The notes beneath the pieces are model-generated. The model was not told the origin of the DNA. It ran no database searches and saw only the letters and a program-made list of their open reading frames with translations. A stretch of DNA of 13,956 bases from Archangium sp. (GTDB lineage: Bacteria > Myxococcota > Myxococcia > Myxococcales > Myxococcaceae): the NCBI GenBank assembly GCA_016793585.1, contig JAEUJR010000473.1:1-13956 (forward strand), given 5' to 3'. Positions 1-6,597 of the stretch are shown one piece after another. Numbering within the stretch: position 1 is the first letter of the stretch; every line of letters starts with the position of its first letter. A program made the translations under genes and the position numbers.

Positions 1-578
1 CCATCCGCGTACACGATGGTGACGGTGATGATTCGATTTCCGGCAATCTCGGCAATGATCGACCGAATCAGATTGTAGAGCTCGCCACCCTGCGAGGCGC
101 TGCCATACATCCACGAAGTGAGCATCCCCTCGATACGAGAGCGAAGGTCTGGGTTGGCCGCGTGGATGAACGCACTGAAGTTGTAGTCCAACGTGTAGAC
201 AGGGGTCGGCAGGTCGGGAAACTGCGGCGCCGCAGGCCCGCCTGGAGTGAACGTGACCGAGGTCTGCGTCGGGCCCGTCACCGCCGTCTTGAAGGCAGCG
301 AGCGTCTGCGCTGGCACCACCAACTGCTCGACCGCTCCCGGAGTCACCTCGTACTGCCCGGTCTCCCGGTCTCGATAGGTGCGACCGCTCGTGACCGACC
401 AATAGCTCAGACCCACCGACGGCACGTCATAGATGAGCCAGTGACCCGGCCCGAGCGACTCTGCGCGCGCCTTCTCTTGTTCGAGCGTACAGGCGGGACA
501 CGACGCCGTGCCGCTCGCGCTCTGTGCCGAAGCCACCGAAGCCAGAATACCAACCACTGCCACCACGAATCGTTGCAT
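1..578 (-). CDS. Exported protein of unknown function, N-terminal part (runs off the window)
   Basis: The reading frame stays open from an ATG at 578-576 to the left edge (192 codons), so the C-terminus is missing. The first 18 residues form a signal peptide (MQRF, then a hydrophobic stretch ending VASAQS), followed by a CPAC (CxxC) motif near residues 28-31. After that comes a mixed region rich in Tyr, Thr and Pro containing GHWLIYDVPSVG, then a segment ending in ITVTIVYADG. A purine-rich GAGAG sits just upstream of the ATG as a plausible ribosome site. The CxxC could bind a metal or form a redox pair, but no thioredoxin-like fold is evident. Family not recognised. It lies 89 bp downstream of the RDD gene on the same strand and may be its own transcript, since a 13-bp inverted repeat lies between them. 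Confidence 0.75.
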   Translation of the reverse strand, partial: MQRFVVAVVGILASVASAQSASGTASCPACTLEQEKARAESLGPGHWLIYDVPSVGLSYWSVTSGRTYRDRETGQYEVTPGAVEQLVVPAQTLAAFKTAVTGPTQTSVTFTPGGPAAPQFPDLPTPVYTLDYNFSAFIHAANPDLRSRIEGMLTSWMYGSASQGGELYNLIRSIIAEIAGNRIITVTIVYAD

Positions 579-617
579 CGTTCTCTCGTACCGTTCTGCG
601 TTGATTGATTGACTCGC

Positions 618-630
618 CCACCGGCGGTGG
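618..630. promoter_or_regulatory. Inverted repeat between the RDD gene and the exported-protein gene
   Basis: CCACCG, one central G, CGGTGG: a perfect 6-bp-arm inverted repeat in the 89-bp gap between the RDD gene stop (668) and the start of the leftmost gene (578). It lies 40 bp upstream of that start. It could be an operator or a weak hairpin ending the upstream transcript; no T-run follows on the minus strand, so a classical terminator is unlikely. Confidence 0.25.
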
Positions 631-667
631 AGCGACGCAGTGAAGACGGCCGTGTGTCGATTTCGTC

Positions 668-1213
668 TCAGCGTTCGAGGCGCGGGTCTTCGACCACTCT
701 CGTCGCAGCAAGGCGGTCACCAAGCCGACGATGCGGAGGGGTCACCAGGTAGTAGAGGTCGACGAAGAACCGAACTCCACAGACGACGGAGAGCACGAGC
801 GGCAGCACGTTTCTCAACACGATGACGCGCAGCAGGTCGGCAGGCACGCCCGAGTCCATGACGACTCGAAGCCCGATGAGCCACTTCCCCACGGAGCGAC
901 CGTGGCCGAGCTGCCAGCCGAACTCCACTGCGAGCGCTGCGCAGACGACCATCACGCTGATGACTCCCGCCCATGGCACGTGGAGCCGCACCAGCAGTGG
1001 CAGCGACATCACGCCAACCGCCAGCAGAGCACTATCGACCAGATGCGCGAGCAGCCGTCGCGACAGCGCGGCTGGCGGTCGTTCATGATGGGGACACCTC
1101 GGGCAGGTGGCGCCCCTCGAGAGCACGATGTCGCCACACGGGCCGCACAGCGGAGTCCGACATCGCGGGCACTGGGTGGTCGAGGGCCGCGCAGGGTGGA
1201 AGGTGCAATTCAT
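668..1213 (-). CDS. RDD-family membrane protein with N-terminal cysteine (zinc-binding-like) cluster
   Basis: A 181-residue protein. Residues 1-43 carry paired cysteines and histidines (C3, H6, CPRC 15-18, CGPC 23-26, CPRC 37-40, H42, H43), like a B-box or zinc-ribbon module. From about residue 50 a typical RDD domain follows: LSRRLLAHLVDS with the conserved Arg and Asp, three hydrophobic helices, a GKWLIGLRVV motif, and a final RLGDRLAATRVV. RDD proteins are poorly understood inner-membrane proteins; some act as ion antiporters. The start was placed at the ATG at 1213 rather than further upstream because the protein becomes family-like exactly there. A GAGG ribosome site also overlaps the TGA stop of the preceding gene 10 nt away, which suggests translational coupling. 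The zinc module could sense metal or bind a partner, but this is inference. Confidence 0.88.
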   Translation of the reverse strand: MNCTFHPARPSTTQCPRCRTPLCGPCGDIVLSRGATCPRCPHHERPPAALSRRLLAHLVDSALLAVGVMSLPLLVRLHVPWAGVISVMVVCAALAVEFGWQLGHGRSVGKWLIGLRVVMDSGVPADLLRVIVLRNVLPLVLSVVCGVRFFVDLYYLVTPPHRRLGDRLAATRVVEDPRLER

Positions 1214-1223
1214 GTGAAGCGCC

Positions 1224-2057
1224 TCACGGACGCGCACCGAGGAGCGCCGCACATCGAGGCCGAAGCACCTGCAGATTCGCCAACCCCTCACGCACCTCAT
1301 GCTCGAGCTGCGTCAGCCGAGCGAGGCTGTCTGCCGGAGGCCCGCGCAACTCGAGCGTCGTGCCGTCGCCGAGTGAAATGTGCGCTGCGATTGGCGCTCG
1401 TCTCGCTTCGCCCAACATTTCCACTGCCTGGGCGAGCATCGACTCGACCATCGGGCGCTGCCAGGGCGGTGGGGCCACGCCAGCCGCTTCGGCGTCGACC
1501 AGGTCGCACGTGTTCACCAGCAGCTCGTCGAACACGAAGCTGTCTGGTTTGAACCGCGGCCCGACCGCTCGAGACCGCAGCGCCGCATCGTCGGCCGACG
1601 CGTCGATTCTGGCGTGACGCCATTCGTGACGGGTGGCTTGAACGTCGCTCCACGGTGCGTCGAGCGCTCCGAGCGGCAGGAAGAGCGTTCGTGTCGCCTC
1701 GTCGTACGACGCCGCCGCGAAGGGTCGCCGAACGAAGGCGTCGACGCTGAACAGCACTCGTACTCCCGGCACGAGCTGTCGGCTCGGGGCTGGCAGAATC
1801 TGCACCGTGCACTCGTCGAGACGTCGAGCCACGTCGCCCGACAGTGGAATGCGCGCGAGGGCCTCGTCGGTGAGCTGTTGGCACCAACGCGCACGTTCAG
1901 CCGCGTTCAACCCCGACGCGGCCGGAACGCCGCCGATCATCACCGGTACGTTCACGGTCTTGAACGCGGCCGCCGAAGACGCAGTCGAGACGTGCGTGCA
2001 GCCTGCGAGCAGAACGAGGGCCACTCGAAGCGGCACTGCAACGAGGTGACGGTTCAT
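1224..2057 (-). CDS. Lipoprotein with HEXXH motif, putative zinc metallopeptidase
   Basis: A 277-residue protein with a clear lipoprotein signal (LLAGC, lipidated Cys20). In the middle, residues 144-148 read HEWRH, a match to the HEXXH zinc-protease signature. Thirty residues on, FDELLV (Glu178) is a candidate third metal ligand. The preceding segment (TRTLFLPLGALDAP) looks like the edge strand of a zincin fold. The C-terminal part is helical with an acidic stretch. No known peptidase family can be named, and one HEXXH can occur by chance, so protease activity is inference. Its start overlaps the stop of the upstream gene by 4 nt (ATGA), and the RDD gene begins 10 nt after its stop, so all three are probably co-transcribed. 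If active, it would work on the periplasmic side or the cell surface. Confidence 0.85.
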   Translation of the reverse strand: MNRHLVAVPLRVALVLLAGCTHVSTASSAAAFKTVNVPVMIGGVPAASGLNAAERARWCQQLTDEALARIPLSGDVARRLDECTVQILPAPSRQLVPGVRVLFSVDAFVRRPFAAASYDEATRTLFLPLGALDAPWSDVQATRHEWRHARIDASADDAALRSRAVGPRFKPDSFVFDELLVNTCDLVDAEAAGVAPPPWQRPMVESMLAQAVEMLGEARRAPIAAHISLGDGTTLELRGPPADSLARLTQLEHEVREGLANLQVLRPRCAALLGARP

Positions 2058-2407
2058 CGGGGTTCGCGGGGAGAGAGGCTCACTCGAAACGGCATTCGTT
2101 GTCCCGGCCCGGGACGATAGGCGAGCCCCTCGACCTTCACCTCGTACGTTCGATGAAGCGACCGTCGAAGCGAGGCGGCGAGCTCTTCGGGCGCCATGCC
2201 GCTTCGAAGGGGCACGCGAATCGTTCGCGCGCCAACGTTCACGACGACGACCGAGGAGGCGCTGCGCGCGACGCCGCGAACGGTGAACGACATGGGGCCG
2301 TCTTGCTTGACCTGCAGACCCGGGTCGGTCGACGAAACGGCGAACGTGCGCGCCGGTGTCGCCGGCCGGTGGGTGGTGGGGCGAGCACGTGTGAATGAAA
2401 CGACCAT
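2054..2407 (-). CDS. Hypothetical 117-residue protein, first gene of a three-gene unit
   Basis: Start chosen at the ATG at 2407 because AGGAGG lies 4 nt upstream (complement of 2412-2417); an earlier in-frame ATG at 2449 lacks such support. There is no signal peptide or membrane segment. The N-terminal 35 residues are Thr/Pro/Arg-rich and probably flexible. Residues about 38-117 look like a compact beta-rich domain, with repeated short strands such as SSVVVVNV and RTIRVPL, then a helix (PEELAASLRRSLHR) and further strands. The stop overlaps the start of the HEXXH lipoprotein by 4 nt, so translation of the two is probably coupled. Not recognised as any named family. Being cytosolic in an otherwise envelope-directed unit, it could be a regulator or accessory factor, but nothing in the sequence shows this. 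Confidence 0.75.
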   Translation of the reverse strand: MVVSFTRARPTTHRPATPARTFAVSSTDPGLQVKQDGPMSFTVRGVARSASSVVVVNVGARTIRVPLRSGMAPEELAASLRRSLHRTYEVKVEGLAYRPGPGQRMPFRVSLSPREPR

Positions 2408-2507
2408 GAGGCCTCCTGAGGGATTTCTCAGAGACGTCCCCTCCCGCAATTCATCTCATTGTCGTTCGGAGGGGGATGCCACAGCCCAGCAACCGCTGAA
2501 CGCTGCA

Positions 2508-2538
2508 ACCGGGCACGCATGAGACGACCTCGCCCGGT
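2508..2538. promoter_or_regulatory. 7-bp inverted repeat in a divergent promoter region
   Basis: ACCGGGC at 2508-2514 and GCCCGGT at 2532-2538 are perfectly complementary with a 17-nt spacer. They lie in the 213-bp region between two divergently transcribed genes (starts at 2407 minus and 2621 plus), which must hold both promoters. No convincing -35/-10 pair was identified there. This is a candidate regulator site only. Confidence 0.2.
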
Positions 2539-2620
2539 GCTCGTCCTATGAGAAGCCCACCCTCTCGCATTCGAACCGGGGTGTTCTGGCCACCAACTCC
2601 AACAGAGAGGCAACCAGCCA

Positions 2621-2905
2621 ATGCTCCATCGTCCGACGCTTCCGCTGACAGTGATTCTCCTGAGTATCGCAACCGCCTGCACCGCAGCTCAGCGCGTGTC
2701 CAGACTCGTCGGGCCTGATGGTTCGAACGACCTGCTCGTCTCATGCTACTCGATGGAGGTCTGCTACTCCGACGCGCGAGAGGTATGTGGGGGTGCTTAC
2801 CGCATCATCAGCACCACGCCACAACCCGCCACGACCGTGACGGGTCAGATTGATACAAAGACGACACTTCTGGTGAAGTGCGAAGCCACCGAACCGTCCA
2901 ACTGA
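2621..2905 (+). CDS. Small lipoprotein with conserved-type three-cysteine motif
   Basis: A 94-residue protein that starts with a lipoprotein-like signal (hydrophobic residues 9-19, ATAC with Cys20). The -3 position is Ala, which is unusual, so lipidation is likely but not certain. The core reads LLVSC (C42), then MEVCYSDAREVC (C48, C56), then GGAYRIIS. This spacing matches a widespread family of small proteobacterial lipoproteins with a pattern like NC, CyxkA, C, GYdi, whose function is unknown. The C-terminal tail carries one more Cys (C87). An AGAGAGG ribosome site precedes the ATG. It is convergent with the cysteine-rich lipoprotein at 3113-3889 and has no obvious operon partner. Confidence 0.82.
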   Translation: MLHRPTLPLTVILLSIATACTAAQRVSRLVGPDGSNDLLVSCYSMEVCYSDAREVCGGAYRIISTTPQPATTVTGQIDTKTTLLVKCEATEPSN

Positions 2906-3020
2906 CCGACCGCATTCGCGTGAGTCGCTCGAGCGATTCAGCGTCGGTCTGGGAAGCTCGACGGGCTTCTGCACGCCCCGCGGCGACAAATGGCAGACAG
3001 GTGAGCACTCCATGCGAGCT

Positions 3021-3047
3021 GTTCGCCGGCTCCGCCGCCCGGCGAAC
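3021..3047. terminator. Terminator-like hairpin between convergent genes
   Basis: GTTCGCCGG (3021-3029) and CCGGCGAAC (3039-3047) form a perfect 9-bp stem with a 9-nt loop. It sits between the stop codons of two convergent genes (2905 plus, 3113 minus), where a bidirectional terminator is expected. The downstream T content is low (GTATTTG), so it is not a classical intrinsic terminator, and could instead stabilise 3' ends or act with Rho. Confidence 0.5.
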
Positions 3048-3112
3048 CCTGTATTTGTAGACGAGACGCGCTTGGGGTTGGCGCGATCGTTCGTGGCAAC
3101 GCTGCGCCGACG

Positions 3113-3889
3113 TCACCGACCGGGAATGATCTCGAGCTGCGTCGCGTGCGCGACCGAGACGTTCAACTCGCCGCCCAGCACGTCTTTCTGCGCCGACGTC
3201 AGCATCGTCTGGAAGGAGATCACGCCCCCATCGAGGAAGAACTCCTCGCTGAGCGACCCCACCCGGGCAAACTGCGTGAACGTTGCCGCAGGAATCCCGA
3301 CGCTGTCTCCACCACAGGTGAAGGCGGTGTGTTGAACTGGCCAGGGCACGTAGACCTCGATGGTGGGCGAGCCCGGGCTGCGACGGAACTGAACTGGCTC
3401 GTTGGTCTCGACAGTGAAGTTGCTCAGGCGAGAGCCGGACGGGCAGGTGGTCGAGGCGAGCGAGTCGCGCTGCCCCTGCACCCGGGCGGCCGCCGATGGC
3501 ACTCCTGCCTCCAGAAACCGACCCTCCTTCAGTCGAAGCAGGGAATCGCGCGGAAGGAACGTGCCCGAGTGAAGCGAGCCTCCGTCGATGGAGCCGCGGT
3601 CATCGACGCCCATCTCCTTCACCTCGAACGTGCCATTGTATCCAGTCTTGACGATGAGCTTCGATGGATTGCCGGGCCAGCACTCGCCATTCGAGCCACA
3701 GCTCGCCCCTGCCCCACAGGGCTGGGTGTCGGAGCACGATGTCGTGCACACGCGGGTGACTTGAGAACAGAACTTGCCCAACCCACCGCATTGATTCGGT
3801 GCGAGCGGGTCACAATCTGAGCCCTGAGGAAGAACGCAGGCAAGTGTGCCGAGGAATGTGGTGAGAACGAAGGCAAGTCGTGAGCTCAT
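3113..3889 (-). CDS. Cysteine-rich exported protein, probable lipoprotein
   Basis: A 258-residue protein. Residues 5-18 are hydrophobic and end in GTLAC, a possible lipobox (the -3 position is Thr, so signal peptidase I cleavage is an alternative). Residues 18-70 hold nine cysteines at 4-8-residue spacing, a small disulfide-rich domain like those in many myxobacterial surface proteins (for example DCDPLAPNQC, SCSDTQPC, GASCGSNGEC). The rest (75-258) is a beta-rich domain with two further cysteines (149, 192). No catalytic motif is visible. The start at 3889 was chosen because the signal peptide begins there; the frame is open further upstream but the extra residues are not signal-like, and no clear Shine-Dalgarno precedes 3889. 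It is divergent from the gene at 4124. Function unknown. Confidence 0.78.
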   Translation of the reverse strand: MSSRLAFVLTTFLGTLACVLPQGSDCDPLAPNQCGGLGKFCSQVTRVCTTSCSDTQPCGAGASCGSNGECWPGNPSKLIVKTGYNGTFEVKEMGVDDRGSIDGGSLHSGTFLPRDSLLRLKEGRFLEAGVPSAAARVQGQRDSLASTTCPSGSRLSNFTVETNEPVQFRRSPGSPTIEVYVPWPVQHTAFTCGGDSVGIPAATFTQFARVGSLSEEFFLDGGVISFQTMLTSAQKDVLGGELNVSVAHATQLEIIPGR

Positions 3890-3967
3890 GCAGACACAGT
3901 TTGGTGATCGAGGGAGTACGGGTAGCTGACCCGGCGCAGTGGGCGAGGCAGACATCTGCGCTCGAAC

Positions 3968-4005
3968 TGGTGCGGCACCATCTAGACGTCCGACCCCTGG
4001 GGTCG
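3968..4005. promoter_or_regulatory. Two adjacent inverted repeats in a divergent intergenic region
   Basis: TGGTGC, G, GCACCA at 3968-3980 and CGACCCC, T, GGGGTCG at 3991-4005 are both perfect inverted repeats with a single central base. Their centres are 24 bp apart, close to a little over two helical turns. They lie in the 234-bp region between the divergent genes starting at 3889 (minus) and 4124 (plus). The arrangement resembles a pair of operator half-site clusters for a dimeric regulator, but the two arm sequences differ from each other. Confidence 0.35.
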
Positions 4006-4123
4006 TCTCATCCAAATCGGCTCGCAAACCCGAAGCGCCTCAACTGTTGCCGAATGATGCGCTCGTGAGAGTACCGAAAGTCGCTGCCCTGAGACGGAGT
4101 GATGCCAACACCGTCTCTTCGAC

Positions 4124-5137
4124 ATGCCCGTTCGCCCGCCCAGTCGAGTCAGCCGTCCACCCACCGCCGAGACGGTCCGAGGCGTTGCTCCAGAACGACC
4201 TGGCCCAGTGACTGCAGAGTGGACGCCCTTCGAGTGGCACGGCGAGACGCGCTATGCGCTGAACACGCGATACCTCTTCACCGACGCCGAGCTCGTCTCG
4301 AAGGGCCGGCCAGGAAGCGAGGTCACCTGGCGCGTCTCTGACGGGGAGTCGAACCCGCTCTGGGACAGCTGGAACAATCGCAGCGACCCGCAGCTGCTGC
4401 GCGCTCAAGCGCGCTTCCTCGAGTTGTCGAAAGGAACGCGCAACGGCGCGCTCCAGAAGCTCCGAACCGAGATGCTCGTCCAAGTGAAGGCGAGACTGGC
4501 GTTGGGCCTCGACGAGGTCGAGCTCAACTACGTGCCCAGGCCAGTGGCGCTCGCGGTGGTCAAACGGCTCGCCCTCGCGGCGGGCGTTCCGCTCTCGGGG
4601 GTGCGCGTTCTTCCGCAGAGCGGTCGATTGCTCCCCGAATCCATGAAGTCGAAGGAGCAGAAGCGAATGTCGCTCGCCGCGTGGGAGTCGATGCCTGAGC
4701 CAGACGAGCTGAACACGGTTGCGCCGCTCATTCCGAAGTTGACCCGCGACGGTGCGCAGCGCCGTGCCGAGCTCGAGCGTGAGGTCGCGACGATGACGAG
4801 CTGGTTCGAGAAGAACCCGCGCGGAACGCTGGCCGACTACTCGAGGGAGCAGGCCGACAATGAGCGCCACGTCGACCACGCCTTCTGGAGCGCGATGCAG
4901 GACATGTTCGACCGGGCTGATCTGGCAGAGCTTGCAGGCCCTGGAGGCGTCGGCGGCCGCGGCGCCGAGTGGTTCTCGACCGAGACGGTGAGACCTCGCC
5001 CTCAGGCAGGAAGAGGCGGAGGCAAGCCCAATTCCATGACACCGCTCGAGATGGTCTCGCACCCGTCGTTCGTCGATTACCTCGACGCGAAGTCGACGGG
5101 CTTCAGAGGCAGCTTCTCGGACTTCATCAAACGCTGA
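4124..5137 (+). CDS. Hypothetical cytosolic protein, 337 residues
   Basis: The frame is closed just upstream (TGA at 4100-4102). The only upstream-supported ATG is 4124; no Shine-Dalgarno is visible, and a GTG at 4208 is an alternative start that would drop a Pro/Arg-rich N-terminus. There is no signal peptide or membrane helix. Residues about 31-75 look like a beta-rich entry domain (PFEWHGETRYALNTRYLF). Residues 85-175 and 205-240 are helical and charged. The last 90 residues are Gly-rich and end in a compact tail (FSDFIKR). The composition is globular and codon use matches the neighbours, so it is a real gene, but no family is recognised. Its stop lies 2 bp from the stop of the convergent gene at 5140-5721. 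A pairing (for example toxin and partner) is possible but unsupported. Confidence 0.7.
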   Translation: MPVRPPSRVSRPPTAETVRGVAPERPGPVTAEWTPFEWHGETRYALNTRYLFTDAELVSKGRPGSEVTWRVSDGESNPLWDSWNNRSDPQLLRAQARFLELSKGTRNGALQKLRTEMLVQVKARLALGLDEVELNYVPRPVALAVVKRLALAAGVPLSGVRVLPQSGRLLPESMKSKEQKRMSLAAWESMPEPDELNTVAPLIPKLTRDGAQRRAELEREVATMTSWFEKNPRGTLADYSREQADNERHVDHAFWSAMQDMFDRADLAELAGPGGVGGRGAEWFSTETVRPRPQAGRGGGKPNSMTPLEMVSHPSFVDYLDAKSTGFRGSFSDFIKR

Positions 5138-5144
5138 CGTCAGC
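5133..5144. other. 12-bp perfect palindrome holding both convergent stop codons
   Basis: GCTGACGTCAGC is a perfect palindrome. The plus-strand gene ends at TGA 5135-5137 and the minus-strand gene at TGA (complement of 5140-5142); the two stops are mirror images inside it. With only 2 bp between genes there is no room for a terminator, so the two transcripts must overlap unless termination occurs inside the coding sequence. Confidence 0.7.
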
Positions 5145-5721
5145 TCGACTGGCTTCGCGCCTTCCACCGCGAGAACTGACGACGGGCTTCTTCGAGGTCG
5201 CGCTCCAGCGGTTCGAGCTCGGCTTCGACTTCGCCTTCGATCGACTCGACCACCTCGCGCGCCCACCTCATCATCGCCTTCTGCTGTCGGGTCGGTGACG
5301 GGCTCTTCTTGCGACGCTCGCCCTTTGCCTCACGCTCGAGCGACGACAGGTCGACCTGCGAAGGCCTGAGTCGATGGATGTAGAAGTCGTCGCCGACCTC
5401 GAACGCGTCGAACGCCAAGAGCGCCTCGACGTCTCCCAGCCAGCGCACGAGCCGAATGAGTTGTTTGACGCTTCGAATCGGAAGGTGGTCTGCGTAGTCG
5501 TACCAGTCTGAGGCCGAGGCAGGTCTGTTGACGTGGAGCTGCTTCGTTCGCGCGAGCTCTTCATCGTCGACCAGACCCTTCCACTGTTCGAGCCAATCGA
5601 CGCCGCGCACGACCTTCTTCAAGAAGAAGCCATGACGCTGGCAGACGGCCTCGAGCGCAGCGTGCTCCGCTGCGAGCAATTGCCGCTCGAGCTTGATTCG
5701 ATAGTGAAAGTGCCAGCTCAT
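5140..5721 (-). CDS. Hypothetical charged protein with C-terminal coiled coil
   Basis: A 193-residue protein starting at the ATG at 5721, preceded by AGGAA in a 19-nt gap after the BamE-like gene, so the two are probably co-transcribed. There is no signal peptide. Residues 1-115 are alpha/beta with many aromatic residues (MSWHFHYRIKLERQ, DWYDYADHLP, GDDFYIHRLRP). Residues 117-135 are strongly basic, and from about 138 a long acidic/basic helix (EVVESIEGEVEAELEPLERD) suggests a coiled coil. No enzyme motif is seen. The pair with the unknown gene at 4124-5137 is tail to tail, unlike toxin-antitoxin or effector-immunity loci, which are normally co-directional. Family not recognised. Confidence 0.75.
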   Translation of the reverse strand: MSWHFHYRIKLERQLLAAEHAALEAVCQRHGFFLKKVVRGVDWLEQWKGLVDDEELARTKQLHVNRPASASDWYDYADHLPIRSVKQLIRLVRWLGDVEALLAFDAFEVGDDFYIHRLRPSQVDLSSLEREAKGERRKKSPSPTRQQKAMMRWAREVVESIEGEVEAELEPLERDLEEARRQFSRWKARSQSS

Positions 5722-5740
5722 TCACTGTTCCTGGCTGAGC

Positions 5741-6085
5741 TCACTTGCACGCGGCGAGACACGAGGGCAGCGAGCCGCCCGAGAAGCGCGCTCCGACGGC
5801 CAGCCGGCCGACCTTCGACAGACGATTGGCGGAGTCGAACGTCAGGGTGATGGCGAGCAGCTCGCTTCCGCCGCCACAGGTCGTTCGATAGTCGAGGAAC
5901 TGAGAGCCCGAGGCCGACGGCGCGCCGAGAAGCGCTTTGGCCTGGTCGTACGTCGACTCACCACACTTGAGCGAGCACAGCTGGGCATCGCTGAGTTGAG
6001 GACCAGCACAGTCAGCGCCAGCGCCGCCGCAGCCAAGCGACGAGAGGAACAAGACAGCAGAAAGAAGCCACCGAAGATGGAGCAT
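5741..6085 (-). CDS. Small BamE/SmpA-like lipoprotein
   Basis: A 114-residue protein with a textbook lipoprotein signal (hydrophobic residues 7-18, SSLGC with lipid Cys19). After a Gly-rich spacer, residues about 44-97 show the BamE/OmlA-type pattern: helix with TYDQAKALLG, P, then an aromatic pair (FLDYRTTC), then a strand with LLAITLTFD and a turn (SANRLSKV). In BamE, such a domain helps the outer-membrane protein assembly machine; here the extra cysteines (26, 37, 41, 70, 109, 113) and lone setting suggest a different use. Similarity is by eye only. It lies upstream of the unknown gene at 5140-5721 and divergent from 6187-6567. Confidence 0.75.
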   Translation of the reverse strand: MLHLRWLLSAVLFLSSLGCGGAGADCAGPQLSDAQLCSLKCGESTYDQAKALLGAPSASGSQFLDYRTTCGGGSELLAITLTFDSANRLSKVGRLAVGARFSGGSLPSCLAACK

Positions 6086-6094
6086 TTCCCATCA

Positions 6095-6119
6095 AGACGG
6101 AGGCTCGCGAGACCCGTCT
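6095..6119. promoter_or_regulatory. Nested inverted repeats in the divergent promoter region
   Basis: AGACGG (6095-6100) pairs with CCGTCT (6114-6119), enclosing the 8-bp palindrome CTCGCGAG (6104-6111). This is close to the start of the minus-strand lipoprotein (6085) and could lie in its 5' leader or act as an operator. No clear promoter hexamers were found. Confidence 0.25.
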
Positions 6120-6131
6120 CACGCGAACCCG

Positions 6132-6150
6132 CTCAACGACGTGCGTTGAG
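6132..6150. promoter_or_regulatory. 7-bp inverted repeat midway between divergent genes
   Basis: CTCAACG (6132-6138) and CGTTGAG (6144-6150) are perfectly complementary across a 5-nt spacer. They sit in the 101-bp gap between starts at 6085 (minus) and 6187 (plus), consistent with a dimeric-regulator site or a short hairpin in the leader of the plus-strand unit. Confidence 0.3.
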
Positions 6151-6186
6151 ACCAAACCAGCCTCGGCTCGTCTCTCTTGGAACTTC

Positions 6187-6567
6187 ATGAACCGCTTCAC
6201 CCATCACCTGAACCTGCGCGTTCTGCTGGTGCTGTCTTTGGCGCTCTGTTCGGGGTGCGTGACGTTCTTTCGGGCATCGGAGCGCCCACCGGGCGAGAGC
6301 GTCTCGCGTCTCCAGGCGCGCAACTTCGAGTGGCAGGCGCGAAACGCCGGAAGTGTCGCAAGCACCTTGTCCATCGCGCTCGCGGGCTCTGCGATTGCGC
6401 TCGGCACGGCGGCCGTCTTCGAGGTCGACCGAACGCACCAGTTCGGAGTTCTTCCCGTCGTGCTCGTGTCGAACGCGCTCTTCGATGTGCTGCTCTCGCT
6501 CGGCTACGCCGTGAGCTCGCTCCAGGCAAACGAGGTGGCATCGGAGTGGGCGAGAGCGCAGCCCTGA
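6187..6567 (+). CDS. Small lipoprotein with two hydrophobic segments
   Basis: A 126-residue protein with a lipoprotein signal (hydrophobic 10-22, CSGC with Cys24). After a polar stretch (ERPPGESVSRLQARNFEWQ) it has two further hydrophobic segments, about 59-78 (STLSIALAGSAIALGTAAVF) and 87-111, so it may be lipid-anchored and also cross a membrane twice, or these helices may pack against each other. A weak TTGGAA precedes the ATG. No family is recognised. It begins a run of plus-strand genes: the next starts 30 nt after its stop, so they are probably an operon. Confidence 0.78.
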   Translation: MNRFTHHLNLRVLLVLSLALCSGCVTFFRASERPPGESVSRLQARNFEWQARNAGSVASTLSIALAGSAIALGTAAVFEVDRTHQFGVLPVVLVSNALFDVLLSLGYAVSSLQANEVASEWARAQP

Positions 6568-6597
6568 GAACTCGGTGTATGTGAATTGGAGGCATCG

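Noticed and set aside
1380..2120. Plus-strand frames across the HEXXH lipoprotein gene.
   Set aside because: They are Arg-rich and antisense to a gene with a good lipoprotein signal and operon context.
2570..2577. TTCGAACC resembles a tRNA T-loop, with CCACCA a little downstream.
   Set aside because: The flanking bases do not form a T stem, and no acceptor or anticodon arm can be drawn on either strand.
4040..5266. Long minus-strand frame opposite the gene at 4124-5137.
   Set aside because: The plus-strand product has balanced composition and globular features, while this one is Arg/Leu/Glu-rich; it also overlaps the end of the well-supported minus-strand gene at 5140.
4124..5721. The convergent pair as a toxin-antitoxin or effector-immunity module.
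   Set aside because: Such modules are normally co-directional with the immunity gene overlapping or following; the tail-to-tail arrangement and lack of toxin motifs give no support.
6179..6185. GGAACTT, an ECF-type -35-like hexamer.
   Set aside because: It ends 1 nt before the start codon at 6187, so no -10 element or leader fits.
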